Source: Xenorhabdus sp014467285 (GTDB lineage: Bacteria; Pseudomonadota; Gammaproteobacteria; Enterobacterales; Enterobacteriaceae). Taken from it: 64,000 bases of DNA. Shown one piece after another: positions 52,865-62,063 of the stretch (positions are counted from its first letter, which is position 1; the number at the start of each line of letters is the position of its first letter). The notes under the pieces are model-generated. The model had not been told where the DNA came from and ran no database searches. It was given only the letters and a program-made list of their open reading frames with translations. Location of the stretch: NCBI RefSeq assembly GCF_014467285.1, contig NZ_NKHR01000012.1, positions 1-64,000 of the forward strand. Direction: 5' to 3'. The position numbers and the translations under genes are program-made.

Positions 52865-53764
52865 TCAGCTCCTTCGGGAGCTGTTTACATATTCACTCAA
52901 AAAGTCGATAAATGCCCTGATTCGGGGACTTACAGCCTGGTCGCTGTAGTAAACAGCATTAAGTGGCATCGCGACAGGTAAACGTTTTTCAGCCAGTAGT
53001 TCAACAAGTACACCGCTGGCAATCTCCTTATCAATCATATAATCAGACAAACACGCGATACCATTACCCGTCACACATAGTTGTTTAAGAGTTTCACCAC
53101 TGTTGGAAGAATGCCCCATTGTTATTTCATATGGCTGTCCGTCCTGACTGGCTATCGGCCATGTATTGAGTGATGGCGGTTCGGTAAAACCAAGACAAAT
53201 ATGGTCTTCCAGATCCTCAACGCATTGCGGTATACCATATTTTTTCAGATATTCAGGAGAGGCGACGATTTTCCGGTAGCTGGTAAAGAGCGGACGGGCT
53301 CTCAGACTGGAGTCGGTTAAGGTACCCACTCGAATGGCAATATCCACTTTGCGCTCAATTAGATTGATATAAGTTTCTGACGAAATCAGCGATAGCGTCA
53401 TTTCTGGGTAACGTTCGTGAAAAGGTTTAATCAGCGGTACCAGTAAATGTAATACGACAGGTGTTGCAGCATCTATGCGCAATAAACCCTGCGGTGTATG
53501 TTTAGATTCCATGAGTTCGGTTTCAGCGGCCGCCATTTCTTGTAATACATGTTGGACTCGGCGGAAATAGCGTTCGCCTTCCTCGGTCAGGCTGAGTTGA
53601 CGTGTTGTACGATTGAGCAGACTCACACCCAATTTATTTTCAAGTTTTTTTATCGAGCGGCTCACGGCGGAATTTGCCAATTGCAGATGTTCCGCTGCAC
53701 GACTGAAATTCCCACATTCCACTACTGTTACAAAGATCGTCAACTCTTCTGAACTTGCCTTCAT
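52865..53764 (-). CDS. LysR-type regulator next to mdaB
   Basis: 299 residues with the N-terminal helix-turn-helix ECGNFSRAAEHLQLANSAVSRSIKKLE and a co-inducer domain with SSETYINLIERKVDIAIRVG, typical of the DmlR/YafC-like group. It is divergent from mdaB over 99 bp and so probably controls that quinone reductase in response to quinones or another redox signal. Confidence 0.88.
   Translation of the reverse strand: MKASSEELTIFVTVVECGNFSRAAEHLQLANSAVSRSIKKLENKLGVSLLNRTTRQLSLTEEGERYFRRVQHVLQEMAAAETELMESKHTPQGLLRIDAATPVVLHLLVPLIKPFHERYPEMTLSLISSETYINLIERKVDIAIRVGTLTDSSLRARPLFTSYRKIVASPEYLKKYGIPQCVEDLEDHICLGFTEPPSLNTWPIASQDGQPYEITMGHSSNSGETLKQLCVTGNGIACLSDYMIDKEIASGVLVELLAEKRLPVAMPLNAVYYSDQAVSPRIRAFIDFLSEYVNSSRRS
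52866..52886 (+). terminator. Terminator after secreted protein 2
   Basis: CAGCTCC-TTCG-GGAGCTG with a stable TTCG tetraloop, then TTT. It overlaps the 3' end of the convergent LysR gene. Confidence 0.85.
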
Positions 53765-53863
53765 TATTGCTATTCCTGCAAAAGTCTATTGAGATTTTGA
53801 ATATTTTACTGCTCCATCGCTCAACTTATCATGATTACGCGATAAATTAATCTAGGGAAAATT

Positions 53864-54448
53864 ATGAGCAACATTTTGATTATCAATGGTGCGAAAAAAT
53901 TCGCTCATTCTAATGGTCAGTTGAATGACACCCTGACCGAGGTCGCAGATAATTTCCTGCGCGACACCGGACATGATGTCAAAATAGTGCGCGCAGACAG
54001 CCAATATGACGGAAAAACAGAAGTACAGAAAATTCTGTGGGCTGACGTCGTTATCTGGCAAATGCCGGGTTGGTGGATGGGAGCTCCGTGGACGGTAAAA
54101 AAGTATATGGACGACATTTTCACTGAAGGTCACGGTTTCTTGTACGCCAATGACGGGCGAACCCGTTCTGACGCCAGTAAAAAATATGGCTCCGGCGGCC
54201 TGCTTCAAGGCAAGAAATATATGCTATCACTAACATGGAACGCGCCGCTGGTAGCATTCACTGATGAAAATCAATTCTTTCATGGTGTGGGGGTAGATGG
54301 TGTCTATTTACCATTCCATAAAGCAAATCAATTTCTGGGTATGGAAGCTTTGCCAACGTTTATCGCCGACGATGTGATTAAAATACCCGACGTTCCACGT
54401 TATATCGAAGAATATCGTATGCACCTAACTCACATCAACATAAGTTAA
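53864..54448 (+). CDS. mdaB: NAD(P)H:quinone oxidoreductase MdaB
   Basis: 194 residues, nearly collinear with E. coli MdaB: NILIINGAKKFAHSNGQLND, ADVVIWQMPGWWMGAPWTVKKYMDD and QFFHGVGVDGVYLPFHKANQFLGM. It is a flavodoxin-fold FAD enzyme that reduces quinones by two electrons and protects against oxidative stress. The divergent LysR gene probably regulates it. Confidence 0.96.
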   Translation: MSNILIINGAKKFAHSNGQLNDTLTEVADNFLRDTGHDVKIVRADSQYDGKTEVQKILWADVVIWQMPGWWMGAPWTVKKYMDDIFTEGHGFLYANDGRTRSDASKKYGSGGLLQGKKYMLSLTWNAPLVAFTDENQFFHGVGVDGVYLPFHKANQFLGMEALPTFIADDVIKIPDVPRYIEEYRMHLTHINIS

Positions 54449-55034
54449 ATATGGTCTATAGCCCGTTTATTCTGGCTATCAACTCACCTAAAGAATTGGC
54501 GCGGCTTTCATCACGGTTAACTGGCAAGCTATGGATGAATTCCGTGCCCTTTTCCATCAGTGAAAAAAGTAGATATTTAACTTTCTAATACCGAGCGAAC
54601 TTCGTGATTTTGAAATGTTTTCATAAGATTGCTACCTTATCCGTTATTTTGTGCAGAAACATCATCTTCCATAAGAATTCATTTTTATTAAAAAAATCAG
54701 GAACCCTGATGATTATGTGAAGATGATCACCAAAGTACAGCCCTGAACACATTTTGTATTTTTTGTGATCTATATTGTAGTACGGTTATTTTTTCTGGCG
54801 TTACTATACAAACTTCACTCATTGCAGTAATCAAACAAGGGATCAGTCTAGTTCTGATACTCATTGCAGTACATCAACATCCAGATAATTCCACTGATTT
54901 CAATTAACCGGTTAGCCATCAATATACAGACAAGTTCCTGAATGATATTGCGAAAATATCAAATTCCATACATACAACATGCTGTATTTGAATGAACTTG
55001 GTTGGATGATGAGGTTAAGACTTAAGGCAATCAC
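54449..55034. other. Gene-free region between mdaB and dgoK
   Basis: 586 bp. I find no convincing gene, RNA or mobile element. A 13-bp direct repeat ACTCATTGCAGTA occurs at 54817 and 54859, 42 bp apart, upstream of dgoK, and could be an operator. The dgoR repressor gene that precedes dgoK in E. coli is not here. Confidence 0.5.
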
Positions 55035-55919
55035 ATGACGCACCGCTACATCGCTATAGACTGGGGTTCCACCAATCTTCGCGCCTGGCTCTTCGAGAAT
55101 GACGTTTGTCTGGATGAGCGCCAGTCCGAGATGGGAGTTACAAAACTGCAAGTAAAGTCCCCTAAGGCGGTGTTAGCAGAAATAACCAGCGGTTGGTTTG
55201 ATACCAATACACCCATAATTATGGCTGGAATGATAGGCAGTAATGCAGGCTGGAAAGTTGCGCCTTACCTTCCCTGCCCTGTTGCATTCTCAGCAATTGG
55301 CCAGAAATTAATGCCAGTTGCTGAGAATGTCTGGATTATTCCCGGTCTGTGTATTGAAAATATCAATAACGTCAATGTAATACGCGGGGAAGAGACTCAA
55401 CTTATCGGAGCTTCCTGTCTTGCGCCTTCCTCTTTGTATGTGATGCCGGGAACCCATTGCAAATGGGTGATGGCAGACCAAGACTGTATTCTGGATTTCA
55501 GAACAGCGATAACTGGCGAATTACATCACATTCTGTTAGCACATTCTCTGATCGGCCTTGGCTTGCCTGAGCAACAAGCAGATACCGCCACGTTTGAAGC
55601 TGGTTTACAGCATGGTATCGAAAATCCTGCGTTGTTACCGCAACTCTTTGAGGTACGTGCGGCCCATGTTTTAAAGATCCGGCCTGCCAAATTTATTAGT
55701 GAGTTTCTATCTGGATTGCTTATAGGCAATGAAGTTATCAATCTGACGAAACAGATTGTCCGTGATACAAAACGCCCTATTACTCTTGTCGCTACCCCTA
55801 AATTAGCCGCACGTTATCAGGCAGCATTTCATTATCTTCAGCTACCGACTCAGTGCATTGAAGGTGATGCTGCATTTCTCGCAGGTATAAGGAGAATTAC
55901 ACATGCACTGGCAAACTAA
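55035..55919 (+). CDS. dgoK: 2-dehydro-3-deoxygalactonokinase
   Basis: 294 residues, phosphorylates 2-keto-3-deoxygalactonate in the De Ley-Doudoroff galactonate pathway. The phosphate-binding IAIDWGSTNLRAWLF and MPGTHCKWV motifs are present. It is the first gene of a dgoKADT operon; its 3' end overlaps dgoA by 17 bp. Confidence 0.93.
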   Translation: MTHRYIAIDWGSTNLRAWLFENDVCLDERQSEMGVTKLQVKSPKAVLAEITSGWFDTNTPIIMAGMIGSNAGWKVAPYLPCPVAFSAIGQKLMPVAENVWIIPGLCIENINNVNVIRGEETQLIGASCLAPSSLYVMPGTHCKWVMADQDCILDFRTAITGELHHILLAHSLIGLGLPEQQADTATFEAGLQHGIENPALLPQLFEVRAAHVLKIRPAKFISEFLSGLLIGNEVINLTKQIVRDTKRPITLVATPKLAARYQAAFHYLQLPTQCIEGDAAFLAGIRRITHALAN

Positions 55920-56520
55920 TCTCCCTCTTATTGCAATTTTGCGTGGTATCACACCGTCGGAAATAGCTTCTCATATTGATGAATTGCTTGAATCCGGGTT
56001 TGATTCGATTGAAATTCCACTTAATTCACCTGATTGGGAAAGCAGTATTACCACAGCGGTAAAGGCTTATGGTGACCATGCCCTGATTGGAGCGGGTACA
56101 GTACTGAAACCTGAACAGGTAGAACAACTTGCTGATATGGGCAGCAAACTCATTGTTACCCCGAATACACAACCTGCTGTTATTCATCGGGCGTTGGATT
56201 TCGGCATGACGGTGTGTGCAGGTTGTACTACGGCGACAGAAGCCTTCAACGCACTTGATGCAGGAGCACAATCATTAAAAATTTTCCCTTCCTCAGCATT
56301 AGGTCCTGACTATGTCAAAGCGCTGAAAGCAGTGTTGCCCACCGATGTTCCGGTGTTTGCAGTCGGCGGTATCACACCAGAGAATCTGGGGAGTTGGTTA
56401 ACAGCAGGTTGCGTGGGAGCCGGGTTGGGTAGTGATTTATATCGGGCCGGTCAACCTGTCAGCCGGACAAAAGAGAAAGCGGTTGCGTTTGTTAAAGCAT
56501 ACCAAGAGGCATTGCAATGA
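55903..56520 (+). CDS. dgoA: 2-dehydro-3-deoxy-6-phosphogalactonate aldolase
   Basis: 205 residues of the KDPG-aldolase fold, splitting the phosphorylated sugar acid into pyruvate and glyceraldehyde-3-phosphate. The catalytic Glu (IEIPLNSPDW) and Schiff-base Lys (QSLKIFPSS) are visible, plus GAGTVL. Overlaps on both sides show tight coupling with dgoK and dgoD. Confidence 0.94.
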   Translation: MHWQTNLPLIAILRGITPSEIASHIDELLESGFDSIEIPLNSPDWESSITTAVKAYGDHALIGAGTVLKPEQVEQLADMGSKLIVTPNTQPAVIHRALDFGMTVCAGCTTATEAFNALDAGAQSLKIFPSSALGPDYVKALKAVLPTDVPVFAVGGITPENLGSWLTAGCVGAGLGSDLYRAGQPVSRTKEKAVAFVKAYQEALQ

Positions 56521-57665
56521 AAATAACAAAATTGACAACCTATCGTTTACCGCCGCGCTGGGTGTTCCTGAAAATTGAGACCGATGAGGAAATTATCGGT
56601 TGGGGTGAACCGGTGATTGAAGGACGTGCCCGTACTGTCGAAGCCGCAGTTCATGAGTTAGGTGAATATCTTATTGGTCGGGATCCATCCAGAATCAACG
56701 ACTTATGGCAGGTGATGTATCGTGGTGGTTTCTACCGGGGAGGCCCGATACTGATGAGTGCCATCGCCGGGATTGACCAAGCTCTCTGGGATATCAAAGG
56801 AAAAGTATTAAATGCCCCAGTCTGGCAGCTACTGGGGGGATTAGTGCGGGACAGAATCAAGATTTATAGCTGGGTTGGCGGAGATCGCCCTGCCGATGTT
56901 ATCGCGGGAATTGAAAGTCTACGCAAAATTGGTTTTGACACATTTAAACTAAATGGTTGTGAAGAACTGGGAATTATAGATGATTCACGCAAAGTAGACG
57001 CAGCAGTCAACACCGTTGCGCAGATCCGTGAAGCTTTCGGTAATGAAATTGAATTTGGGCTGGATTTCCATGGCCGCGTCAGCGCACCAATGGCTAAAGT
57101 CATGATCCATGAACTGGAACCTTACCGTCCGCTCTTTATTGAAGAACCTGTGCTCACTGAACAGGCTGAATACTATCCGCGTTTAGCCGCTCAGACACAT
57201 ATTCCGATTGCTGCCGGAGAACGTATGTTCTCACGCTTTGAGTTTAAACGTATTCTGGAAGCGGGTGGTGTATCTATTCTGCAACCTGATCTCTCTCATG
57301 CCGGCGGTATCACAGAATGTTATAAAATTGCCTCCATGGCAGAAACTTATGATGTGGGTCTGGCACCGCATTGTCCGCTTGGCCCGATTGCTCTGGCTGC
57401 GTGTCTCCATATTGATTTTGTCTCCCATAATACGGTTTTTCAGGAACAGAGTATGGGTATTCACTACAATCAAGGTGCTGAACTCTTAGACTTTATTAAA
57501 AATAAAGACGATTTCGATATGACCGGAGGTTATTTCTACCCGTTGATGAAACCGGGACTGGGAGTTGAAATCGACGAAGAACAGGTTATCCACCGTAGCC
57601 AAAGCGCCATTGACTGGCGTAATCCGTTGTGGCGTTATGCCGATGGTTCCGTTGCTGAGTGGTAG
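56517..57665 (+). CDS. dgoD: Galactonate dehydratase
   Basis: 382 residues, enolase superfamily. It converts D-galactonate to 2-keto-3-deoxygalactonate. Metal ligands and acid/base residues are visible in LDFHGRV, FIEEPV, AAGERMFSRFEF and APHCPLGP. It overlaps dgoA by 4 bp (ATGA). Operon order K-A-D-T as in E. coli. Confidence 0.95.
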   Translation: MKITKLTTYRLPPRWVFLKIETDEEIIGWGEPVIEGRARTVEAAVHELGEYLIGRDPSRINDLWQVMYRGGFYRGGPILMSAIAGIDQALWDIKGKVLNAPVWQLLGGLVRDRIKIYSWVGGDRPADVIAGIESLRKIGFDTFKLNGCEELGIIDDSRKVDAAVNTVAQIREAFGNEIEFGLDFHGRVSAPMAKVMIHELEPYRPLFIEEPVLTEQAEYYPRLAAQTHIPIAAGERMFSRFEFKRILEAGGVSILQPDLSHAGGITECYKIASMAETYDVGLAPHCPLGPIALAACLHIDFVSHNTVFQEQSMGIHYNQGAELLDFIKNKDDFDMTGGYFYPLMKPGLGVEIDEEQVIHRSQSAIDWRNPLWRYADGSVAEW

Positions 57666-57702
57666 TGCCTGAATATACATGCCTAAATTTGGAGATGACT
57701 GT

Positions 57703-58995
57703 ATGGACATTTCTATTAAGACGGCAAAACCTACACGCCGTCGTTACTTAACTTTATTGATGATTTTTGTCACCGTGGTCATTTGTTATGTTGACAGAGC
57801 CAACCTTGCTGTAGCCTCCGCACATATTCAGGAGGAATTTGGTATCAGCAAAACACAGATGGGGTATATTTTCTCCGCATTTGCCTGGTCGTATACCTTT
57901 TGTCAGATTCTGGGGGGATGGTTTTTAGACCGCATAGGTTCACGAATTACCTACTTCATTGCTATTTTAGGTTGGTCAGTAGCGACTTTATTGCAAGGAT
58001 TCGCGACAGGGCTACTATCCTTAATTGGTCTGCGGGTATTGACCGGTATTTTCGAAGCCCCCTCATTCCCCACTAATAACCGCATCGTCACGAGCTGGTT
58101 TCCGGAACATGAACGTGCTTCTGCTGTTGGTTTTTATACCTCCGGTCAGTTTATTGGTCTGGCTTTTCTAACACCGATACTGATTTGGATTCAGGAAATA
58201 TTAAGTTGGCACTGGGTGTTTTTCATTACCGGGTGTATTGGGGTCATCTGGTCATTTGTCTGGATCAAAGTTTATCAGCCACCGCGTAAGAGCAAAGGCA
58301 CTAACAAACTTGAACTCGACTATATCCGTAATGGTGGCGGGCTGGTGGATGGTGATGCGCCTGCTGAGAAAAAAGACCGAATATCTCTGACTAAAAAAGA
58401 TTGGAAATTGATTTTTCATCGTAAATTAGTGGGAGTTTATCTCGGCCAATTCGCTGTAGCATCAACCTTGTGGTTCTTTTTAACCTGGTTTCCCAATTAC
58501 CTGACGCAAGAAAAGGGAATCACCGCACTGACAGCCGGATTTATGACAACTGTTCCTTTCTTAGCTGCTTTCGCCGGCGTGCTTTTATCGGGTTGGGTTG
58601 CTGACAAACTCGTGAAAAAAGGCTACTCACTCGGCGTTGCACGTAAGACGCCCATTATCTGTGGATTACTGATTTCTACCTGTATTATGGGAGCCAATTA
58701 CACCAATGAACCTATATTAATTATGGCATTGATGGCATTGGCATTTTTCGGTAATGGCTTTGCTTCAATAACTTGGTCACTGGTTTCATCATTGGCTCCT
58801 ATGCGCTTAATCGGCTTAACCGGAGGGGTGTTCAACTTTGTCGGCGGATTAGGTGGTATTACCGTACCATTGGTAGTTGGCTATCTGGCTCAGAACTATG
58901 GTTTTGCTCCGGCGTTGGTTTATATCTCGGTTATTGCACTTATCAGCGCATTTTCTTATATTTTTTTGGTCGGTGATGTGAAACGTGTAGGTTAA
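57703..58995 (+). CDS. dgoT: D-galactonate transporter
   Basis: 430 residues, twelve-helix MFS anion:cation symporter, collinear with E. coli DgoT (RRYLTLLMIFVTVVICYVDRANLAVA, GGWFLDRIGSR). The start at 57703 (MDISIKTAKP) has GGAGAT upstream; an in-frame ATG 24 bp earlier is less likely. It brings in galactonate with protons. It is the last gene of the operon. Confidence 0.95.
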   Translation: MDISIKTAKPTRRRYLTLLMIFVTVVICYVDRANLAVASAHIQEEFGISKTQMGYIFSAFAWSYTFCQILGGWFLDRIGSRITYFIAILGWSVATLLQGFATGLLSLIGLRVLTGIFEAPSFPTNNRIVTSWFPEHERASAVGFYTSGQFIGLAFLTPILIWIQEILSWHWVFFITGCIGVIWSFVWIKVYQPPRKSKGTNKLELDYIRNGGGLVDGDAPAEKKDRISLTKKDWKLIFHRKLVGVYLGQFAVASTLWFFLTWFPNYLTQEKGITALTAGFMTTVPFLAAFAGVLLSGWVADKLVKKGYSLGVARKTPIICGLLISTCIMGANYTNEPILIMALMALAFFGNGFASITWSLVSSLAPMRLIGLTGGVFNFVGGLGGITVPLVVGYLAQNYGFAPALVYISVIALISAFSYIFLVGDVKRVG

Positions 58996-59037
58996 TGATC
59001 CTTATGGTGCTGTCAGGCGTTCGGGTTACATTAGTCA

Positions 59038-59208
59038 TTCAGGCATACGGGAACCTCTACGCGGGAAAAGGTGTTATCTCAGGTAGCAAAGGATCATGAC
59101 ATTGTAGCCGCAGCCCATATATCTTTCCCGGGATTCTGGCATGTAATAAAAGAAAATAATGGTTATCGCTGGCTTCCCGTTATCTATACTACTCGCATTC
59201 ACAAATAA
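59038..59208 (+). pseudogene. Remnant of an MBL-fold metallo-hydrolase (C-terminus only)
   Basis: The frame reads TREKVLSQVAKDHDIVAAAHISFPGFWHVIKENNGYRWLPV and then stops. This is the typical C-terminal end of secreted or cytoplasmic MBL-fold hydrolases (AAHIPFPGFGHV ... GYRWVPV). No start and no upstream zinc motif HxHxDH are present, so only a fragment survives. Confidence 0.6.
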
Positions 59209-59293
59209 GTATCTCGCCGTAGTTATTGATGGAAAGACAAATAATGATTCTGATTCGTTGACGTCGTTCACCTTTTATAACAACTAAATCTTA

Positions 59294-59324
59294 ACTTCAC
59301 TGAGTTGATGTGAAGTGATTTTTT
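59294..59324 (+). terminator. Stem-loop with T run before the hydrolase gene
   Basis: ACTTCAC and GTGAAGT pair around a 9-base loop, then six T within three bases. It probably ends transcription from the remnant or from dgoT. Confidence 0.55.
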
Positions 59325-59350
59325 GCAATTGTAAAAAGGTAATTATATAA

Positions 59351-60202
59351 ATGAATAAAATACATACTATTCAATCCGGGGACTTTTCACTAAAGGTCAT
59401 TGAACAAGGTGTGGGAGAAACCCTTCTTATCATTGGCAGTGCTGATTACTATCAACGGGTCATGCCTGAATCTTTTTTTGGTCATTATCATTGTGTGTTT
59501 GTCGATCATCGCGGGTTTGCAGTCTGTCACCGAAGAGTTGATGAGTCTGATGTTTCTCTGGCACAAATTACCCAAGATATTGAGCGGGTTTGTTGTGAAC
59601 TTAATATCGGGCCGTGTTGGATATTAGGCCATTCCGGCCATGCTTATATGGCACTGGATTTTACGGCGAACAACAGTGATCGTATCAGAGGAACCATACT
59701 GGTGGGTGCTCCGCCCTGTTTATCCAAGACCATGCAAGCGTTACAGTTCGCCAGATGGGAAGCTGACGCGGATGAAAATAGGAAACAAATTTTCAACAAC
59801 AATATTATTCACCTGGAATCTGATATTCAGCATGATCCTGAACGCAAATTTGTTCATCTTTGCTGTCGATTAAGCGCAATGCGCTGGTTTGATGCAAACT
59901 TCAATGAAAGGTTTCTATGGAATGATGTTCCCACTCACACAGCTATATTTGATAAATTGTGGGGAAATGTATTTGCCGAAATTAATATCTTGGATTACAC
60001 AACCAAAATTGCCTCTCCTGTGTTAATTATTTCAGGCTCACATGATTTTAGTATTGCTCCACCAGCCGCATGGCTTGATATTCATCCAATGTTTGAAAAC
60101 GTGGAACATGTTTTGATCAATAACAGTGGTCATACTCCAATGCTGGAACAACCTGAAGCATTTGACAAAGCTCTACAACAATTTCTGAAAAGAAATCTAT
60201 AA
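59351..60202 (+). CDS. Alpha/beta hydrolase
   Basis: 283 residues. The nucleophile elbow GHSGHAYM (Ser about residue 95), the acid in SGSHDF, and the His in NNSGHTPMLEQP form a complete triad. It is of the proline iminopeptidase/epoxide hydrolase-like group; the substrate is unknown. It has no signal peptide. It stands alone between dgoT and the convergent Old Yellow Enzyme gene. Confidence 0.82.
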   Translation: MNKIHTIQSGDFSLKVIEQGVGETLLIIGSADYYQRVMPESFFGHYHCVFVDHRGFAVCHRRVDESDVSLAQITQDIERVCCELNIGPCWILGHSGHAYMALDFTANNSDRIRGTILVGAPPCLSKTMQALQFARWEADADENRKQIFNNNIIHLESDIQHDPERKFVHLCCRLSAMRWFDANFNERFLWNDVPTHTAIFDKLWGNVFAEINILDYTTKIASPVLIISGSHDFSIAPPAAWLDIHPMFENVEHVLINNSGHTPMLEQPEAFDKALQQFLKRNL

Positions 60203-60318
60203 GTTATTTAAACAGTAAAATGTATGCCAATCTGCTTTGTGGATTGGCATTATTCTTCATTCCACCAGCAAATAGCGGCTTTACTGGGTTGGGCCAGTTA
60301 AACCGCTATGACAATCGA

Positions 60319-61422
60319 TTAAGCATTCGCTTTCGGCCAGTCAGTATACCCCTTTGCCCCATTACCATAATGGGTATCATAAGTTGCCTCCGCTAATTCA
60401 AGGCCGAAGCGTAAACGCTCCACCAAATCAGGATTGGCAATAAATGGGCGTCCGAATGCCACTGCGTCAACTTTACCTTCCTCACGACGGGAAATCGCCA
60501 GTTCAAGATCATAGTTATTATTGCCAATATAAGCGCCGTCGAACAAAGACCGTAGTGCATCAAGATCAACATCTTTAGGAACGTCGCGGTTTTTTTGGGT
60601 TGTACCCTCAACAAAATGGAGATAAGCCAGTTTGAACTTATTTAGTTGCTGAATCAGATAGCCATAAGTTGCCATCACATCGCTATCAAGTGGAGTGTTG
60701 CCTACTTCTGTTGTGACAGGAGACAATCTAATGCCCACTCGACCACCATCCCAAACACCAGTTACAGCTTCGACAACTTCCAAAATCAGTCTGGCTCGAT
60801 TTTCGATTGAGCCACCATATTGATCGGTGCGATGGTTAGTTGAATCACGTAAGAATTGTTCCAGCAGGTAATTGTTAGCAGAATGGATTTCTATACCATC
60901 GAACCCTGCACGTTTAGCGCATTCAGCAGCATGTCTATATTGTTCGACGATATCAGGAATTTCTTCGGTTCTCAGGGCACGCGGCATAGAGGCTTCCGCA
61001 ATGCCATTGTTAGTGTAAACATTACCATCTGCTTTAATGGCGGATGGTGCTACCGGCGCATCTTTGTTTGGTTGAAGATCAACGTGTGAACAACGGCCAA
61101 CGTGCCATAATTGAACTACAATCTTACCGCCGACAACGTGAATGGCATCTGTGATTTTTTTCCACCCTGCTATCTGATCTTCTGTCCAAATACCGGGGGT
61201 CATGGCATAACCCCGCCCTTGCGCTGAGATATTGGTTGCTTCTGAAATAATTAAACCAGCGCTTGTGCGCTGAACATAATATGTGACATTAAGATCGGTT
61301 GGGATGCCCTCTTCATTTGTGCGACCACGTGTTAAAGGCGCCATAATAATACGGTTAGCAAGTTCAATTGCTCCCAATTTGATTGGGGAAAAAAGATCTG
61401 TGCGAATACTATTGTCAGTCAT
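60319..61422 (-). CDS. Old Yellow Enzyme-family alkene reductase (NemA-like)
   Basis: 367 residues from the ATG at 61422 (MTDNSIRTDLFSPIKLGAIEL), which has AAGGA upstream. FMN and substrate motifs are visible: NRIIMAPLTRGR, the His-x-x-Asn pair in IEIHSANNYLLEQF, RTDQYGGSIENRARL and AFGRPFIANPDLV. It reduces activated alkenes, nitro-esters or maleimides with NAD(P)H. Whether it is nemA itself is uncertain because no nemR is adjacent. Confidence 0.9.
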   Translation of the reverse strand: MTDNSIRTDLFSPIKLGAIELANRIIMAPLTRGRTNEEGIPTDLNVTYYVQRTSAGLIISEATNISAQGRGYAMTPGIWTEDQIAGWKKITDAIHVVGGKIVVQLWHVGRCSHVDLQPNKDAPVAPSAIKADGNVYTNNGIAEASMPRALRTEEIPDIVEQYRHAAECAKRAGFDGIEIHSANNYLLEQFLRDSTNHRTDQYGGSIENRARLILEVVEAVTGVWDGGRVGIRLSPVTTEVGNTPLDSDVMATYGYLIQQLNKFKLAYLHFVEGTTQKNRDVPKDVDLDALRSLFDGAYIGNNNYDLELAISRREEGKVDAVAFGRPFIANPDLVERLRFGLELAEATYDTHYGNGAKGYTDWPKANA

Positions 61423-61622
61423 AAAATTTCCTTTTTTAGGAATCAACATCGTTTATAAAAAATTCGACTTTAAATAATTTCTCTAGTGGAAATTATTTAA
61501 CTTGGAAATAGTTGTCATTTTATATTTAATAACTCAACATTTGAGTTATGTTAAATTACGTATATTCTAATCTAACTAAGATATTGCACTATAGCTTGTT
61601 CGATTTATAACCGGGGCCGCAT

Positions 61623-62024
61623 ATGTCAGAACAACTCATGTCTCTAAAGCCACTTATTATGACTTTTTGTGAAGGTGATCCAAATGAAAATCCTTGGGTT
61701 AGTGGTAATAAGCAGACACCAGAACCCATTGTTATCGTTCCCTACTCTACTGAATGGGAGAACATTTACAATGAAGAAAGAAACAAAATCCAGCGACAAT
61801 TGAAAGATAAGGTCATCAATATTGCACATATTGGTTCTACCGCAGTGCCCGGCTTACCCGCAAAACCTGTCATTGATATCGATCTCATCGTTGCAGATCC
61901 TGCGCAAGAAAAAAATTATATCCCTGAGCTTGAAAAATTAGGTTATGTGTTAAGGATAAGAGAACCGTCTTGGTATCAACATAGGGTGTTGAGTTTTATC
62001 CCGAATCAGACTTACACTGTTTAA
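61623..62024 (+). pseudogene. GrpB/UPF0157 nucleotidyltransferase-like protein, 3' truncated
   Basis: 133 residues. IVIVPYSTEWENIYNEER, AHIGSTAVPGLPAKPVIDIDLIVAD and the WYQHRVL segment are clearly GrpB. Full members have about 170-200 residues and continue with a metal-binding and helical part after that; here the frame ends with SFIPNQTYTV. It also carries an unusual 34-residue N-terminal extension. It is likely broken. Confidence 0.7.
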
Positions 62025-62063
62025 GCCAGAACGGGGTTTTAGTCGGTAACCACAGAGGCAGAT

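Noticed and set aside
54462..54588. Possible gene remnant after mdaB
   Set aside because: A short open stretch is present but I could not match it to any family; stop codons interrupt it soon and there is no start.
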